Origin: JALYUM01 sp036688685
GTDB lineage: Bacteria > Pseudomonadota > Gammaproteobacteria > Burkholderiales > Burkholderiaceae_D
NCBI RefSeq assembly: GCF_036688685.1
Contig: NZ_JAQQPS010000005.1
Location: 248,001-312,000, forward strand
Length of the DNA stretch: 64,000 bases
Direction of reading: 5' to 3'
Shown here: positions 33,644 to 42,536 of the stretch, in pieces
Layout: every line of letters starts with the position of its first letter
Numbering within the stretch: the stretch's first letter is position 1
Notes under the pieces: model-generated
Seen by the model: the letters and a program-made list of their open reading frames with translations, nothing else
The model's database searches: none
Told to the model about the DNA's origin: nothing
Made by a program: the position numbers and the translations under genes

Positions 33644-34174
33644 ATGTTTCCTGTCCAGACTGTGCTTGAACTGACGCTGCTGGCGCTGGTCATCGCCGCT
33701 GCCGCAGTCGACCTGGCGCGCCGCCGTATTCCGAATCTTTTATTGCTGACCGGCTGGGCGGCGGCATTACCGCTCCACTTGCTGTCTCCGCAACCTGGCC
33801 TGCTGAGCGCCTTGAGCGGCGCCCTTTGTGGGCTGATGGCATTTCTACCGCTGTACCTGTTGCGCGGCATGGCCGCTGGCGATGTCAAGATGATGGCCAC
33901 AGTCGGGCTGTTCGTGGGGCCATACGATGCACTGCAAGTTGCGGTCATTACGTGCTGCGTCGGCGGCGTGATGGCCGTGGCAATCATCGTCGGCAGAGGC
34001 CGCGCGCGCCACGCTCTTGCCAATGTCGGCGGCCTGCTGAAGCCGATCTTGATGCGTGTATGCGGTATGCCGGCGGCCGCTGAACCGATGCGTCACCCCA
34101 GTGTGGGCGGGATGCCCTACGGCTTGGCCATCGCGATTGCCACCATGTGGCTATTATTCATGCGACACAACTGA
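33644..34174 (+). CDS. cpaA: Prepilin peptidase, A24 family (TadV/CpaA)
   Basis: A 176-residue polytopic membrane aspartic peptidase. ATG 33644 has GGAGG 6 bases upstream; an earlier in-frame start would lie in the terminator. The two catalytic Asp are visible in VDLARRRIPN (about residue 24) and AAGDVKMM (about residue 82). It removes the leader of Flp prepilins at the cytoplasmic face. It sits between the two duplicated pilin genes. Confidence 0.93.
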   Translation: MFPVQTVLELTLLALVIAAAAVDLARRRIPNLLLLTGWAAALPLHLLSPQPGLLSALSGALCGLMAFLPLYLLRGMAAGDVKMMATVGLFVGPYDALQVAVITCCVGGVMAVAIIVGRGRARHALANVGGLLKPILMRVCGMPAAAEPMRHPSVGGMPYGLAIAIATMWLLFMRHN

Positions 34175-34540
34175 ACCTGCAAACGGTATTATCCTCTTCA
34201 CTTCGCGCTTCGCCCGCCCTCCGCGCTGCGCATCAGTCTGGCTTCCACCTGCTCGTGCTTACTCTATGACGTACGGCTCCCGCCAGATGCTGCAGGGGCC
34301 AGCAGCGTGCACATTCCAACAAATCCCTTGTTTTTTAAAATTATCTAGCGAACAGATCCGTCGGTGGAAAGGCTTGTCAAAAACTTCGTTTCGATTCTTT
34401 CTGGAAATATTGTTTCTAGTCAACTCACTCCTTTGCTTCAACTTTAAGGTGGACACAATGCCGGACGGTGGCAAGCAAAACAGCGCAAGCCGCTGTCCGA
34501 CAGAGTCAGGTGCTGTTCTTATCTACTATGGGAGTGTGTC
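34175..34540. other. Upstream region of the second Flp pilin gene
   Basis: A 366-bp gap without a gene. From 34371 on it is the duplicate of the region before pilin copy 1. The first 195 bp are unique and show no feature I can name. Confidence 0.5.
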
Positions 34541-34720
34541 ATGAAGACGTTTATATCCGCAGTTCAAGCATTCATCGCCGACGAAGATGGTGTTACCGCT
34601 ATCGAATACGCTCTGATTGCTTCGCTGGTCGGGGTTGGTATTGTGCTTGCAGCCAGTGCTCTCGGGACGACAATCAGCGCAGCTTTCACTTACGTTGGTT
34701 CGAAACTCGTCACGGCGTAA
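34371..34720 (+). repeat. Duplicated pilin module, copy B
   Basis: Second copy of the segment at 33231-33583, covering the leader region and the pilin gene. It has diverged more upstream than in the coding part. Confidence 0.85.
34541..34720 (+). CDS. flp: Flp family type IVb pilin, copy 2
   Basis: A 59-residue prepilin beginning MKTFISAVQAFIADEDG, with the same cleavage site and +5 Glu as copy 1. It differs at five positions (5, 36, 39, 44, 54), replacing two Lys and one Gly by Ile, Thr and Ser. GGAG lies upstream of the ATG at 34541. It is a second structural or minor subunit, or a spare copy arising by duplication. Confidence 0.95.
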   Translation: MKTFISAVQAFIADEDGVTAIEYALIASLVGVGIVLAASALGTTISAAFTYVGSKLVTA

Positions 34721-34730
34721 GCTGACGTTG

Positions 34731-34773
34731 CCCGCCGAACCGAATCGAGCTGCTCTGTTCGGCGGGTTTTTTT
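34731..34773 (+). terminator. Rho-independent terminator after pilin copy 2
   Basis: CCCGCCGAAC and GTTCGGCGGG form a perfect 10-bp stem around a 16-base loop, followed by seven T. The stem sequence differs from that after copy 1 although its position is the same. Confidence 0.9.
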
Positions 34774-34892
34774 CCAGCAAATGACGCGTATTCGTGAATG
34801 GTTTTCGAACGATGCCGTTGCGATATCGAAGCAGCGCGCTTATGTTGCGAACTTCTGTCGCGGGTCAGTTGGCAACGTCATTCTGCCGTTGC

Positions 34893-34948
34893 AGCGCTGA
34901 AGAGCGCTCCCATGCATGGGCCAAGATGCTGTATCGCTTGATACAGCA
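34893..34948. promoter_or_regulatory. Cluster of palindromes upstream of the tad ATPase gene
   Basis: Within the 332-bp gap 34721-35052 lie AGCGCT twice (34893, 34903), the perfect palindrome CCCATGCATGGG (34909-34920) and the 9-bp hairpin TGCTGTATC/GATACAGCA (34927-34948). These sit 105-160 bp before the ATG at 35053 and may be regulator sites for the main tad operon. The rest of the gap shows nothing I can name. Confidence 0.45.
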
Positions 34949-35052
34949 ATGAGGAATTTGCATTCAGCCTTTGTTGCTTCATGTCAAGCCCTTCAAAATC
35001 TTGCTAACTAGAATCGAATTCTGGGTTTTCACTGCAGATTACAGGGGCCGGC

Positions 35053-36378
35053 ATGATCGATACCGTAACAGATTGGGAAGCGCCCGCGCAGCAGCGCAAG
35101 GAAGACATGACGCTGCCGCCCGCCGCCCGTACCGTGCGCGACACCGGGCTCGATCCGCAACTGCTTTCCTCTCTATTACTCAAAGCCGCGTATGGCACCG
35201 GCAAGACGCCGCTGGCGGTATTGGCCGGCAAGCTACGCCTGTCCATCGGCGTCATCCGTGAACTGCTGGCGCCCATGCTGGCCGAGCAGCTTGCCGAAGT
35301 GGCGTGGTGCGGCGATTCCGATATCGATGTGCACTATCAATTGACAGTCGCCGGCAAGCAGGCCGCCAGTGCTTGCCTGGCACGCTCGCGCTATGCGGGT
35401 CCGGCGCCGGTGACGCTGGCGAGCTACCGCGCCAGCGTCGAGCGCCAGTCGGTGCGGCAGCCGCAGGCGCCGCGCATCAGCCCGGCCGAACTGGCGGCGG
35501 CCCTGGTTGACGATGGCTTGTCGCCCGCCTTGCGCGAGCTGATCGGCGCCGCGTTGCATGCCAATCGTACGATATTGCTGCACGGCCCGTCCGGCAGCGG
35601 CAAGACGCGGCTGGCCCGCAAGCTGGGGGGCTTGCAGCGCGGTGTCGTGGCGGTGCCGCACGCTGTCCTGATTGGCCAGGAAATCGTGCAGGTTTACGAT
35701 CCACTGCTGCACCTGCCGCCAACAACCTTGCAAGTCCGCCAGCAGGATGAGCGCCGCTTGCCGGACATGCGCTGGCAGCTGTGCCAGCGCCCCACGGTGC
35801 AAGTCGGCGCCGAACTGAACCCCGTCATGCTCGACCTGCGCCATGACAGCGCGAATGGCGTGTATTACGCGCCGCCGCATTTCCAGGCCAACAACGGCAT
35901 GTTGATCGTCGACGACCTGGGCCGCCAGCGCATGGCTGCCGTCGACCTCATCAACCGTTGGATGGGACCGCTCGCCGCCGGCGTCGATCAGTTGTCGCTA
36001 GACGGCGGCAAGATGGAAGCAGTGCCATTCGATACCACGCTGGTGTTCGTCACCAACCTGGCCCTCGGCGCAGTCGCCGACGCGGCCTGCCTGCGCCGCA
36101 TCGGCTACAAGATTGCACTGGCTCCACTGAACGAGGCCAGCTATCTCAACTTGCTGCAGCGCGAATGCCGCCTGCGCGGCATCGTCTGGGACGCCAGCGC
36201 CGCCGATTTCCTGGTGCGGCGCCTGCACGGCCGTATGCATCCCTTGTTGGCAAGTTATCCAGCTGACCTGCTGAGCAGGATCGCCGATTTTTCCAGTTAT
36301 GCCGGCCTGCTGCCGCGCCTGAGCGAAGCGTCGCTGACCCAGGCCTGGGCCAGCCTGTTTACCGAGGAGTTGTCATGA
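35053..36378 (+). CDS. Winged-helix plus AAA ATPase of the Tad locus
   Basis: 441 residues. The N-terminal part (about 35-110) looks like a winged helix (LLKAAYGTGKTPLAVLAGKL to VHYQLTVAGKQAA). The AAA core has Walker A GPSGSGKT at 178-185 and Walker B GMLIVDDLG near 285. It is distinct from the CpaF and CpaE ATPases encoded downstream. Its stop overlaps the cpaB start by 4 bp, so it belongs to the pilus operon. It may be a regulatory or remodelling ATPase for pilus biogenesis (inference). I know no experimentally defined role. Confidence 0.8.
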   Translation: MIDTVTDWEAPAQQRKEDMTLPPAARTVRDTGLDPQLLSSLLLKAAYGTGKTPLAVLAGKLRLSIGVIRELLAPMLAEQLAEVAWCGDSDIDVHYQLTVAGKQAASACLARSRYAGPAPVTLASYRASVERQSVRQPQAPRISPAELAAALVDDGLSPALRELIGAALHANRTILLHGPSGSGKTRLARKLGGLQRGVVAVPHAVLIGQEIVQVYDPLLHLPPTTLQVRQQDERRLPDMRWQLCQRPTVQVGAELNPVMLDLRHDSANGVYYAPPHFQANNGMLIVDDLGRQRMAAVDLINRWMGPLAAGVDQLSLDGGKMEAVPFDTTLVFVTNLALGAVADAACLRRIGYKIALAPLNEASYLNLLQRECRLRGIVWDASAADFLVRRLHGRMHPLLASYPADLLSRIADFSSYAGLLPRLSEASLTQAWASLFTEELS

Positions 36379-37208
36379 AAAACCAACGTGCCCTGATCGT
36401 CATGGCGGTCGCCGTGCTGCTTGCCCTCGCCGCAGTTGCGCTGGCCGGACGCTGGCTGTTGCGCCAGCCGTCGAACAGTTCAGGACGGATCGTCGTCGCC
36501 AGTACCGACATCAACCTGGGCCAGCGCCTCACGCCCGAGATGGTCAAAATGGCCGATTGGCCGGCCGACAGCGTCCCGAAAAACGCCTTCGTCGACCCGA
36601 CCAAGCTGAACGGGCGCGTGCTGAAAAGCAGCGTGCTGCTGGGCGAGCCGCTGAGCGAAGCCAAATTGGCGCCGGCCGGCACGCTGGGCGGCCTGTCGGC
36701 CCTGATCACCGAAGGCAAGCGCGCCATCACGGTGCGCGTCAACGATGTGGTCGGCGTGGCCGGTTTCGCCTTGCCGGGCAATTATGTCGATATCATCGTC
36801 AGTACCCAGAAAGAGGCGACCGGCGAGGCGACCCAGCGCGAGCGCAATATCTCGAAGATCGTGCTCGAGCGCATTCTGGTGCTGGCCGTCGCGCAGGAAG
36901 TCAATCGCGACGAGACCAAGCCGCGCGTGGTCAATGCCGTCACGCTGGAAGTCACGCCCGCCCAGGCCGAAACGCTGGACCTGGCGCGCAGCGTCGGCAC
37001 CTTGTCGCTGGCGCTGCGCAACCAGGTCGACCCGCATGCCGCCGACACGCTCGGCGCCACCAAGCTGACGCTGCTGCCGGCCGCTGCCGCGCCAGCGCCA
37101 GTGCCGGCGAAATTGCCGGCACCCGTGGTGCACCGTGTCGCTGCGGCACCGCGGCGCACCTGCGTCACTGTGATCAACGGCTTGCGGCCGACGTCCGAGT
37201 GTTTCTGA
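36375..37208 (+). CDS. cpaB: Flp pilus assembly protein CpaB (RcpC)
   Basis: 277 residues. One N-terminal membrane helix (residues 8-24) is followed by a SAF domain (IVVASTDINLGQRLTPEMV, about 38-100) and an RcpC-type periplasmic domain to about residue 220. A Pro/Ala-rich linker ends in a short Cys-containing tail (RRTCVTVINGLRPTSECF). CpaB links the inner-membrane machine to the secretin. It overlaps the AAA ATPase stop (ATGA). Confidence 0.93.
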   Translation: MKNQRALIVMAVAVLLALAAVALAGRWLLRQPSNSSGRIVVASTDINLGQRLTPEMVKMADWPADSVPKNAFVDPTKLNGRVLKSSVLLGEPLSEAKLAPAGTLGGLSALITEGKRAITVRVNDVVGVAGFALPGNYVDIIVSTQKEATGEATQRERNISKIVLERILVLAVAQEVNRDETKPRVVNAVTLEVTPAQAETLDLARSVGTLSLALRNQVDPHAADTLGATKLTLLPAAAAPAPVPAKLPAPVVHRVAAAPRRTCVTVINGLRPTSECF

Positions 37209-37230
37209 AATCCCACGCTGCTCTTTTTCG

Positions 37231-38694
37231 GTGAATACCATGAACAGTCGCCTCACAATGCTTCCTCTGGCCGGTGTCCTGCTGGCCAGCGCTTCCGCCC
37301 TCGCTGCGCCTGCGTCCGAGCCGGCCAAGGCGCAGCCACGCTGCAGTGGCACGGCAGCCAAGCCGGCGCAGCTGGCCTTGTACATGGGTAAATCAACCAT
37401 GATGCGCTTGCCGGAGGGCGTCATCCATCGCAGCGTCGGCAATCCCGACGTGGTGCAAGCGATGCTGGTCGCGCCCGATACGCTGTACATCGCCGGCATC
37501 GACGTTGGCACCACCAACATGATCATCCAGGGCAAAAGCGGCGCCTGCAGCGTCGTCGACGTGACGGTAGCGATGGATCCGGCAGCCTTGCGCAGCACGC
37601 TCGCTGCCGCGCTGCCGGACGAAAAAAACATCGTCGTCAGCACCGCCGCCGACACGATCATCCTCAGTGGTACCGTGCTCGACGCCACTGTCGTCGCGCG
37701 CGCCGGCGAGCTGGCGGCAGCTTACGTGCGCCGCCCGGTGCGTGCGCTGCAAGGCACCAAGGACGATGCATCCACCGCTGCGCCGGCTGCGCCAGCCGCG
37801 GCGGGTGTGCGCGTTGTCAACATGCTGGCGGTCAGCGCACCGCAGCAAGTGCTGCTGGAAGTAAAAATTGCCGAAGTCTCGAAGACACTGCTCAACAAGC
37901 TTGAGGGCGGCTCACGCTTTAACTTTTCCCGCGGTAGCTGGACCGCCATGGTGCTGTCCAAATTCCTGACCGGCAACGCCAGCGCCGGTATTGGTGGCGT
38001 GAGTACCAAAAATGGTAACGAGCTGGAGCTGGACGCCGACAAACGCGATTCGCTGGTACGCATGCTTGCCGAGCCGAACGTGATGGCCATCAGCGGCCAG
38101 GAAGGCAGCTTTCTTGCCGGCGGCAAGTTCTATATTCCGGTCTCCCAGGAAAACAATCGCATCACGCTGGAAGAGAAGGAATTCGGCGTTGGATTGCGTT
38201 TCACGCCGACCGTGCTGGGCGGCGGTCGCATCAACCTGCGCGTTGCGCCTGAAGTGTCCGAATTGTCGCGCGAGGGCATTGGCGTCTCTGCCCAGGGCAT
38301 CACCGGTGCGGCAATTTTGCCATTGGTCACGACACGCCGCGCCAGCACCACCGTGCAGCTGTACGACGGCCAGAGTTTCGCCATTGGTGGATTGATCAAG
38401 AACAACATGGTCGGCAGCCTGAAAGCCTTGCCCGGCCTGGGCGAAGTACCCATCCTGGGCGCGCTGTTTCGCAGTACCGATTACCAGCAGGACCGCACCG
38501 AGCTGGTGTTTGTTATTACTGCGCGCCTGGTCAAGCCCTTGCCGCAGAACTACAGCTTGCCGACGGACGGTTTGATCCCACCATCGCCCGCCGAACTGAT
38601 GTTGCTCGGCAAGCTGGAAGGCACAGCCGCGCCGGCGCCCGCCACGCCGGCCCAGGGCACTGTCCAGAGCGGCGCCGGGTTCGAATTGAAATAA
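37231..38694 (+). CDS. cpaC: Tad secretin CpaC (RcpA)
   Basis: 487 residues with a signal peptide ending near residue 25 (ALAA). The N-terminal periplasmic part includes a pilus-formation N domain (MGKSTMMRLPEGVIHRSVGNPDVV) and a BON-like region. The C-terminal secretin core carries LVRMLAEPNVMAISGQEGSFLAGG and PGLGEVPILGALFRS. It forms the outer-membrane pore for the Flp pilus. GTG 37231 and ATG 37240 are both possible starts. Confidence 0.94.
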   Translation: MNTMNSRLTMLPLAGVLLASASALAAPASEPAKAQPRCSGTAAKPAQLALYMGKSTMMRLPEGVIHRSVGNPDVVQAMLVAPDTLYIAGIDVGTTNMIIQGKSGACSVVDVTVAMDPAALRSTLAAALPDEKNIVVSTAADTIILSGTVLDATVVARAGELAAAYVRRPVRALQGTKDDASTAAPAAPAAAGVRVVNMLAVSAPQQVLLEVKIAEVSKTLLNKLEGGSRFNFSRGSWTAMVLSKFLTGNASAGIGGVSTKNGNELELDADKRDSLVRMLAEPNVMAISGQEGSFLAGGKFYIPVSQENNRITLEEKEFGVGLRFTPTVLGGGRINLRVAPEVSELSREGIGVSAQGITGAAILPLVTTRRASTTVQLYDGQSFAIGGLIKNNMVGSLKALPGLGEVPILGALFRSTDYQQDRTELVFVITARLVKPLPQNYSLPTDGLIPPSPAELMLLGKLEGTAAPAPATPAQGTVQSGAGFELK

Positions 38695-38704
38695 GGAGTA
38701 CGCC

Positions 38705-38974
38705 ATGTCGAGCAAATCCCTTCCCCTGATGCTGGCCAGCCTGACGCTGAGCGCATGCGTGAGCACCACCCCGAACTGGGACAGCCAGTTTGGTCAGTCC
38801 GTGCGCGGTGCCGTCGCCAACCAAACCATCAACCCGGCGGCGGCGGCGAACCAGGACCCCGTCGCTGGCATCGACGCCAAGGCCGCACTGGGCGCGCAGA
38901 AGCGCTATGAACAGTCGTTTGCGCAGCCCGAAGCCCAGACCCCTTCAATCTTGATTAATTTGCCCGGCAAGTGA
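38705..38974 (+). CDS. Short CpaD-like pilus lipoprotein
   Basis: 89 residues; GGAG lies 8 bases before the ATG. A lipobox-like LSAC ends the signal at residue 18. The FGQSVRGAVANQTINPAAAANQDP segment matches the C-terminal motif of CpaD pilus lipoproteins, but the large N-terminal domain of canonical CpaD (about 200 residues) is absent. It likely helps locate or stabilise the secretin. The position between cpaC and cpaE is that of cpaD. Confidence 0.75.
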   Translation: MSSKSLPLMLASLTLSACVSTTPNWDSQFGQSVRGAVANQTINPAAAANQDPVAGIDAKAALGAQKRYEQSFAQPEAQTPSILINLPGK

Positions 38975-38995
38975 CGCGCGGCGCCAGGAAGTCAC

Positions 38996-40168
38996 ATGAA
39001 AGCTTTACTGATCAGCCGCAACGCCGTGCTCTGCGCCGACATCGCCTCGCAGGGCGCCGCGCGCGTACCGCCATTGCATGTCGGTGCGAACCGCGCCAGC
39101 CTGCGCGAGGCGCTCGAGCGCGCCGCCGAGGCGCCCGAGCTGGTCATCATCGACGCCAGCGGGGCTGAGGCCACCGACGCCGACCTGCTCGAGCGCCTGA
39201 CCCGGCACCACGCCAGCGCCCAGTTCATGCTGCTGACGGACGACCAGCACCCGGAGCTGCTGATCCGCGCCATGCGCGTGGGCGTGCGCGAAGTGCTGCA
39301 ACTGCCGCTGGTACACCGCGCCTTTCACGAAGCGATGGACCGGATGGCAGCGACCACCGGCGGCGGCGTCCTGCGCGAAGGTAAAGTATTGGCCTTCATC
39401 GCCTGCAAGGGCGGCAGTGGCGCGACCTTCATTTCCACCAATTTTGGCTACGCCCTGGCCACGCTGGCCGACAAAAAAGTGCTGCTGCTCGACCTGCACG
39501 GCCAGTTCGGCGACGCGACCTTGTACGTGTCCGACCAGAAGCCGGCCATGACGCTGTCCGATGTGTGCAGCCAGATCGCCCGCATCGACGGCCCCTTCCT
39601 CGAGTCGTGCCTGGTGCATATCACGCGCGGCTTCGGCATCCTGGCCGCGGCCGACGATCCATCGACGGCCGGTGGCGCCAAGCCGGAGCATATCGACACC
39701 ATCATCCGGCTCGGGCGCCGGCATTACGATTACGTGCTGCTCGACGTCGGGCGCCAGATCGACGCGGTGTCGCTGCGTGCGCTCGACAACACCGATACCT
39801 TTTATCCGGTGCTGCAGCTGGCCCTGCCCGATATTCGCGACGCGCGCCGGCTGCTCGATATTTTTCGCTCGCTCGGTTACGCGATCGAGCACACGCGCCT
39901 GATCGTCAATCGCTACGAAAAGGGCGGCAAGCTGCGTCTGCAAGACCTGCACGCGGCGCTCGGCGCGGAGGTGCTGCACACCATTCCCAACGATTACCTT
40001 GCCGTCACCGATTCGGTCAATCAGGGCGTGCCGGTGCTGCAGCTGGCGCGCACCAGTGCGGCCGCACGCAGCCTGGCCGAGCTGGTCGAACTGATCACCG
40101 AGCGCCGCGTGCAGGAAAGCCGTGGCCTGTTCGAGCGCCTGTTCGGCCGCGCCGACGCCGACGTCTGA
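38996..40168 (+). CDS. cpaE: Tad pilus localisation ATPase CpaE (TadZ-like)
   Basis: 390 residues. The N-terminal 125 residues form a receiver-like domain (VIIDASGAEATDADLLERL). The ParA/MinD-like domain follows, with CKGGSGATFISTNFG near 140-154 and LLDLHGQFGDATLYV. The P-loop Lys just before the final Thr of KGGxGKT is replaced by Ala, so nucleotide binding is probably atypical, as in other TadZ-type proteins. It positions the pilus machine at the pole or membrane site. Confidence 0.92.
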   Translation: MKALLISRNAVLCADIASQGAARVPPLHVGANRASLREALERAAEAPELVIIDASGAEATDADLLERLTRHHASAQFMLLTDDQHPELLIRAMRVGVREVLQLPLVHRAFHEAMDRMAATTGGGVLREGKVLAFIACKGGSGATFISTNFGYALATLADKKVLLLDLHGQFGDATLYVSDQKPAMTLSDVCSQIARIDGPFLESCLVHITRGFGILAAADDPSTAGGAKPEHIDTIIRLGRRHYDYVLLDVGRQIDAVSLRALDNTDTFYPVLQLALPDIRDARRLLDIFRSLGYAIEHTRLIVNRYEKGGKLRLQDLHAALGAEVLHTIPNDYLAVTDSVNQGVPVLQLARTSAAARSLAELVELITERRVQESRGLFERLFGRADADV

Positions 40169-40182
40169 ATACAGGAGGCCTC

Positions 40183-41529
40183 ATGTCCTTACGCGAACGC
40201 CTTGCGGCAACGGAAGAAGAGCGGCCGTTGGCCGTCGCCTTGCCCGAAGGGGCCAGCCGCGCCTACCAGGCACTGAAAAAATCGATGCACCAGATGATTC
40301 TCGACCGGATCGACCTGGAGCGCCTGAAACGCCTCACGCCCGAGCAGTTCAAGCACGAGCTGGCGCTGCTGATTCAGCACATCATCGACGAAGAGCGGAT
40401 TGTCCTGAACCAGACCGAACGGCACAACCTGGTGCTCGACATCCAGCACGAAATGCTCGGCTTCGGCCCGCTCGAACCGCTCCTGTCCGATCCGACCATC
40501 TCCGACATCCTGGTCAACACCAGCAGCAAGGTCTATATCGAGCGCCGCGGGAAACTGGAGCTGACCGACATCACCTTCCACGATAACGCTCACCTCATGA
40601 AGATCATCGAGAAAATCGTCTCGCGGGTGGGGCGCCGGGTCGATGAATCGAGCCCGATGGTGGACGCGCGCCTGCCCGACGGCTCGCGCGTAAACGCCAT
40701 CATCCCGCCGCTGGCGGTGGACGGCCCGATCCTCTCGATCCGGCGTTTCGGCGCCACGCCCTTGTCCGTGCATAACCTGCTGGCCTTGAAAAGCGTCACG
40801 CCGCCGATGGTGCAGGTGCTGCAAGCACTGGGCCAGGCCAAGATCAATATCCTCATTTCGGGCGGTACCGGCAGCGGCAAGACGACCTTGCTGAACCTGC
40901 TGTCCGGCTTCATTCCCGCCAACGAACGCATCGTCACCATCGAAGACGCGGCCGAACTGCAGCTGCGCCAGCCGCACGTGGTGCGCCTGGAAACGCGCCC
41001 GCCCAACATCGAAGGAAAGGGCGAAGTGACGCAGCGCGCGCTGGTGCGCAACGCCCTGCGGATGCGCCCGGACCGCATCATCCTGGGCGAAGTGCGCGGC
41101 GCCGAGGCAATGGACATGCTGCAGGCGATGAACACCGGCCACGAAGGCTCGCTGGCGACGATCCACTCGAACACACCGCGCGACGCGCTGGCCCGCCTGG
41201 AAAATATGGTCGGCATGGCCGGCGTGACGTTGACGCCGCGCGCCATCCGCCAGCAGATTTGCTCGGCGGTGACGGTGGTGCTGCAGGTGTCGCGCCTGAC
41301 CGATGGCGCCCGCAAGCTGGTCAGCCTGCAGGAGATCACCGGCATGGAGGGCGATATCATCTCGATGCAGGAAATTTTCCGCTATGAGCAAACCGGGGTC
41401 GATGCGGGTGGCCGCGTGCTCGGGCAGTTCTGCGCCAGCGGCGTGCGTCCGCGCTTCTCGGAGCGCCTGCGCGCCTTCGGCGCGGTGGTAGGCGAAGACG
41501 CCTACGATCCGGATCGCACTTTTAACTAG
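40183..41529 (+). CDS. cpaF: Tad pilus secretion ATPase CpaF (TadA)
   Basis: A 448-residue hexameric traffic ATPase. ATG 40183 has GGAGG 5 bases upstream, and the much longer frame upstream is the shadow of cpaE. Walker A is ILISGGTGSGKTT, the Asp box is RIVTIEDAAELQL, and the His box includes MNTGHEGSLATIHSNTPRDAL. It powers pilus extension and retraction from the cytoplasmic face. It is immediately followed by tadB and tadC. Confidence 0.96.
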   Translation: MSLRERLAATEEERPLAVALPEGASRAYQALKKSMHQMILDRIDLERLKRLTPEQFKHELALLIQHIIDEERIVLNQTERHNLVLDIQHEMLGFGPLEPLLSDPTISDILVNTSSKVYIERRGKLELTDITFHDNAHLMKIIEKIVSRVGRRVDESSPMVDARLPDGSRVNAIIPPLAVDGPILSIRRFGATPLSVHNLLALKSVTPPMVQVLQALGQAKINILISGGTGSGKTTLLNLLSGFIPANERIVTIEDAAELQLRQPHVVRLETRPPNIEGKGEVTQRALVRNALRMRPDRIILGEVRGAEAMDMLQAMNTGHEGSLATIHSNTPRDALARLENMVGMAGVTLTPRAIRQQICSAVTVVLQVSRLTDGARKLVSLQEITGMEGDIISMQEIFRYEQTGVDAGGRVLGQFCASGVRPRFSERLRAFGAVVGEDAYDPDRTFN

Positions 41530-41548
41530 ACAACAAGGGGGGCCGGGC

Positions 41549-42526
41549 ATGGACGGGGCTTTCTATGGATTCGTGGTGCTGCTTTTTGCGGCGATCTTCC
41601 TGCTGATTGAAGGGCTGTACCTGTGGTGGAACAGCGCGCATGGCGGCGGCGCGCAGCGCATCGCGCGGCGCCTGAAAGTGATGGCGATTGCGACCGCGAG
41701 CAAGAACGAGCGCATTTCGATCCTCAAGCAACGCCGCTTCAGCCGCCGCCAAGCCTGGGACCGCGCCTTGCACCAATACCGCTTTGCGCATCGCATCGAC
41801 AGATTGCTGCTCCAGTCCGGCCTGAAATGGTCGGTGGAGCAGTTCCTGGCCTGCTGCGCTCTGGTGGGCGCCGGTGGCCTGATCCTGACGTTTTCGGCGT
41901 CCATGCCGCTGTTCATGCGCGTCGCGATTGCGCTGGCCTGCCTTTTGCTGCCGCGCATGGTGGTGCACCGGATGCGCAAGCGCCGCCTGATCCGCATCGA
42001 ACAGCAACTGCCCGAGGCCGCCGATTTCATTGCGCGCGCCTTGCGTGCTGGCCACTCGTTTACCAACGTCCTGCAAATCGTCGGCAATGAGCTGCCCGAG
42101 CCGCTCAGCGGCGAATTTCGCCTCGCGCGCGAAGAAATCAACTACGGCGTGCCGCTCAACGAAGCGCTGCACAACATGGCCGCGCGCGTTCCGCTGACCG
42201 ACCTGCGCTACCTGGTGATCGCCGTGATCATCCAGCGCGAATCGGGCGGGAACCTGGCCGAAATCCTCGGCAACATCAGCCAGATCATCCGCGCGCGCCT
42301 GAAACTGGTGGCGCAGGTGCGCGTGCTGTCGGCCGAGGGCCGCATGTCGGCCTGGATCCTGGGCGCCCTGCCGTTCGTCGTCATGGCGATGATGTTGTTG
42401 ATTAATCCCGACTATATCGCGCTGCTGTGGACCGATCCGGTGGGCGTGCGCCTGTTGTGGTACGCGGCTGGCATGATCGTGCTGGGCGTGTTCTGGCTGC
42501 GCAAAGTCATCCGTATTCGTATCTGA
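41549..42526 (+). CDS. tadB: Tad inner-membrane platform protein TadB
   Basis: 325 residues of the T2SSF (GspF) family with membrane helices near residues 5-25, 105-145, 265-285 and 295-315. The cytoplasmic T2SSF motif is LPEAADFIARALRAGHSFTNVLQIV, with ESGGNLAEIL further on. It forms the platform with TadC for the CpaF ATPase. Confidence 0.95.
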   Translation: MDGAFYGFVVLLFAAIFLLIEGLYLWWNSAHGGGAQRIARRLKVMAIATASKNERISILKQRRFSRRQAWDRALHQYRFAHRIDRLLLQSGLKWSVEQFLACCALVGAGGLILTFSASMPLFMRVAIALACLLLPRMVVHRMRKRRLIRIEQQLPEAADFIARALRAGHSFTNVLQIVGNELPEPLSGEFRLAREEINYGVPLNEALHNMAARVPLTDLRYLVIAVIIQRESGGNLAEILGNISQIIRARLKLVAQVRVLSAEGRMSAWILGALPFVVMAMMLLINPDYIALLWTDPVGVRLLWYAAGMIVLGVFWLRKVIRIRI

Positions 42527-42536
42527 GGAGGCCGCC

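Noticed and set aside
39565..40182. Long N-terminal extension of the CpaF reading frame
   Set aside because: The extra part is low-complexity Arg/Ala-rich shadow of cpaE, while ATG 40183 has a strong ribosome site and starts the conserved domain.
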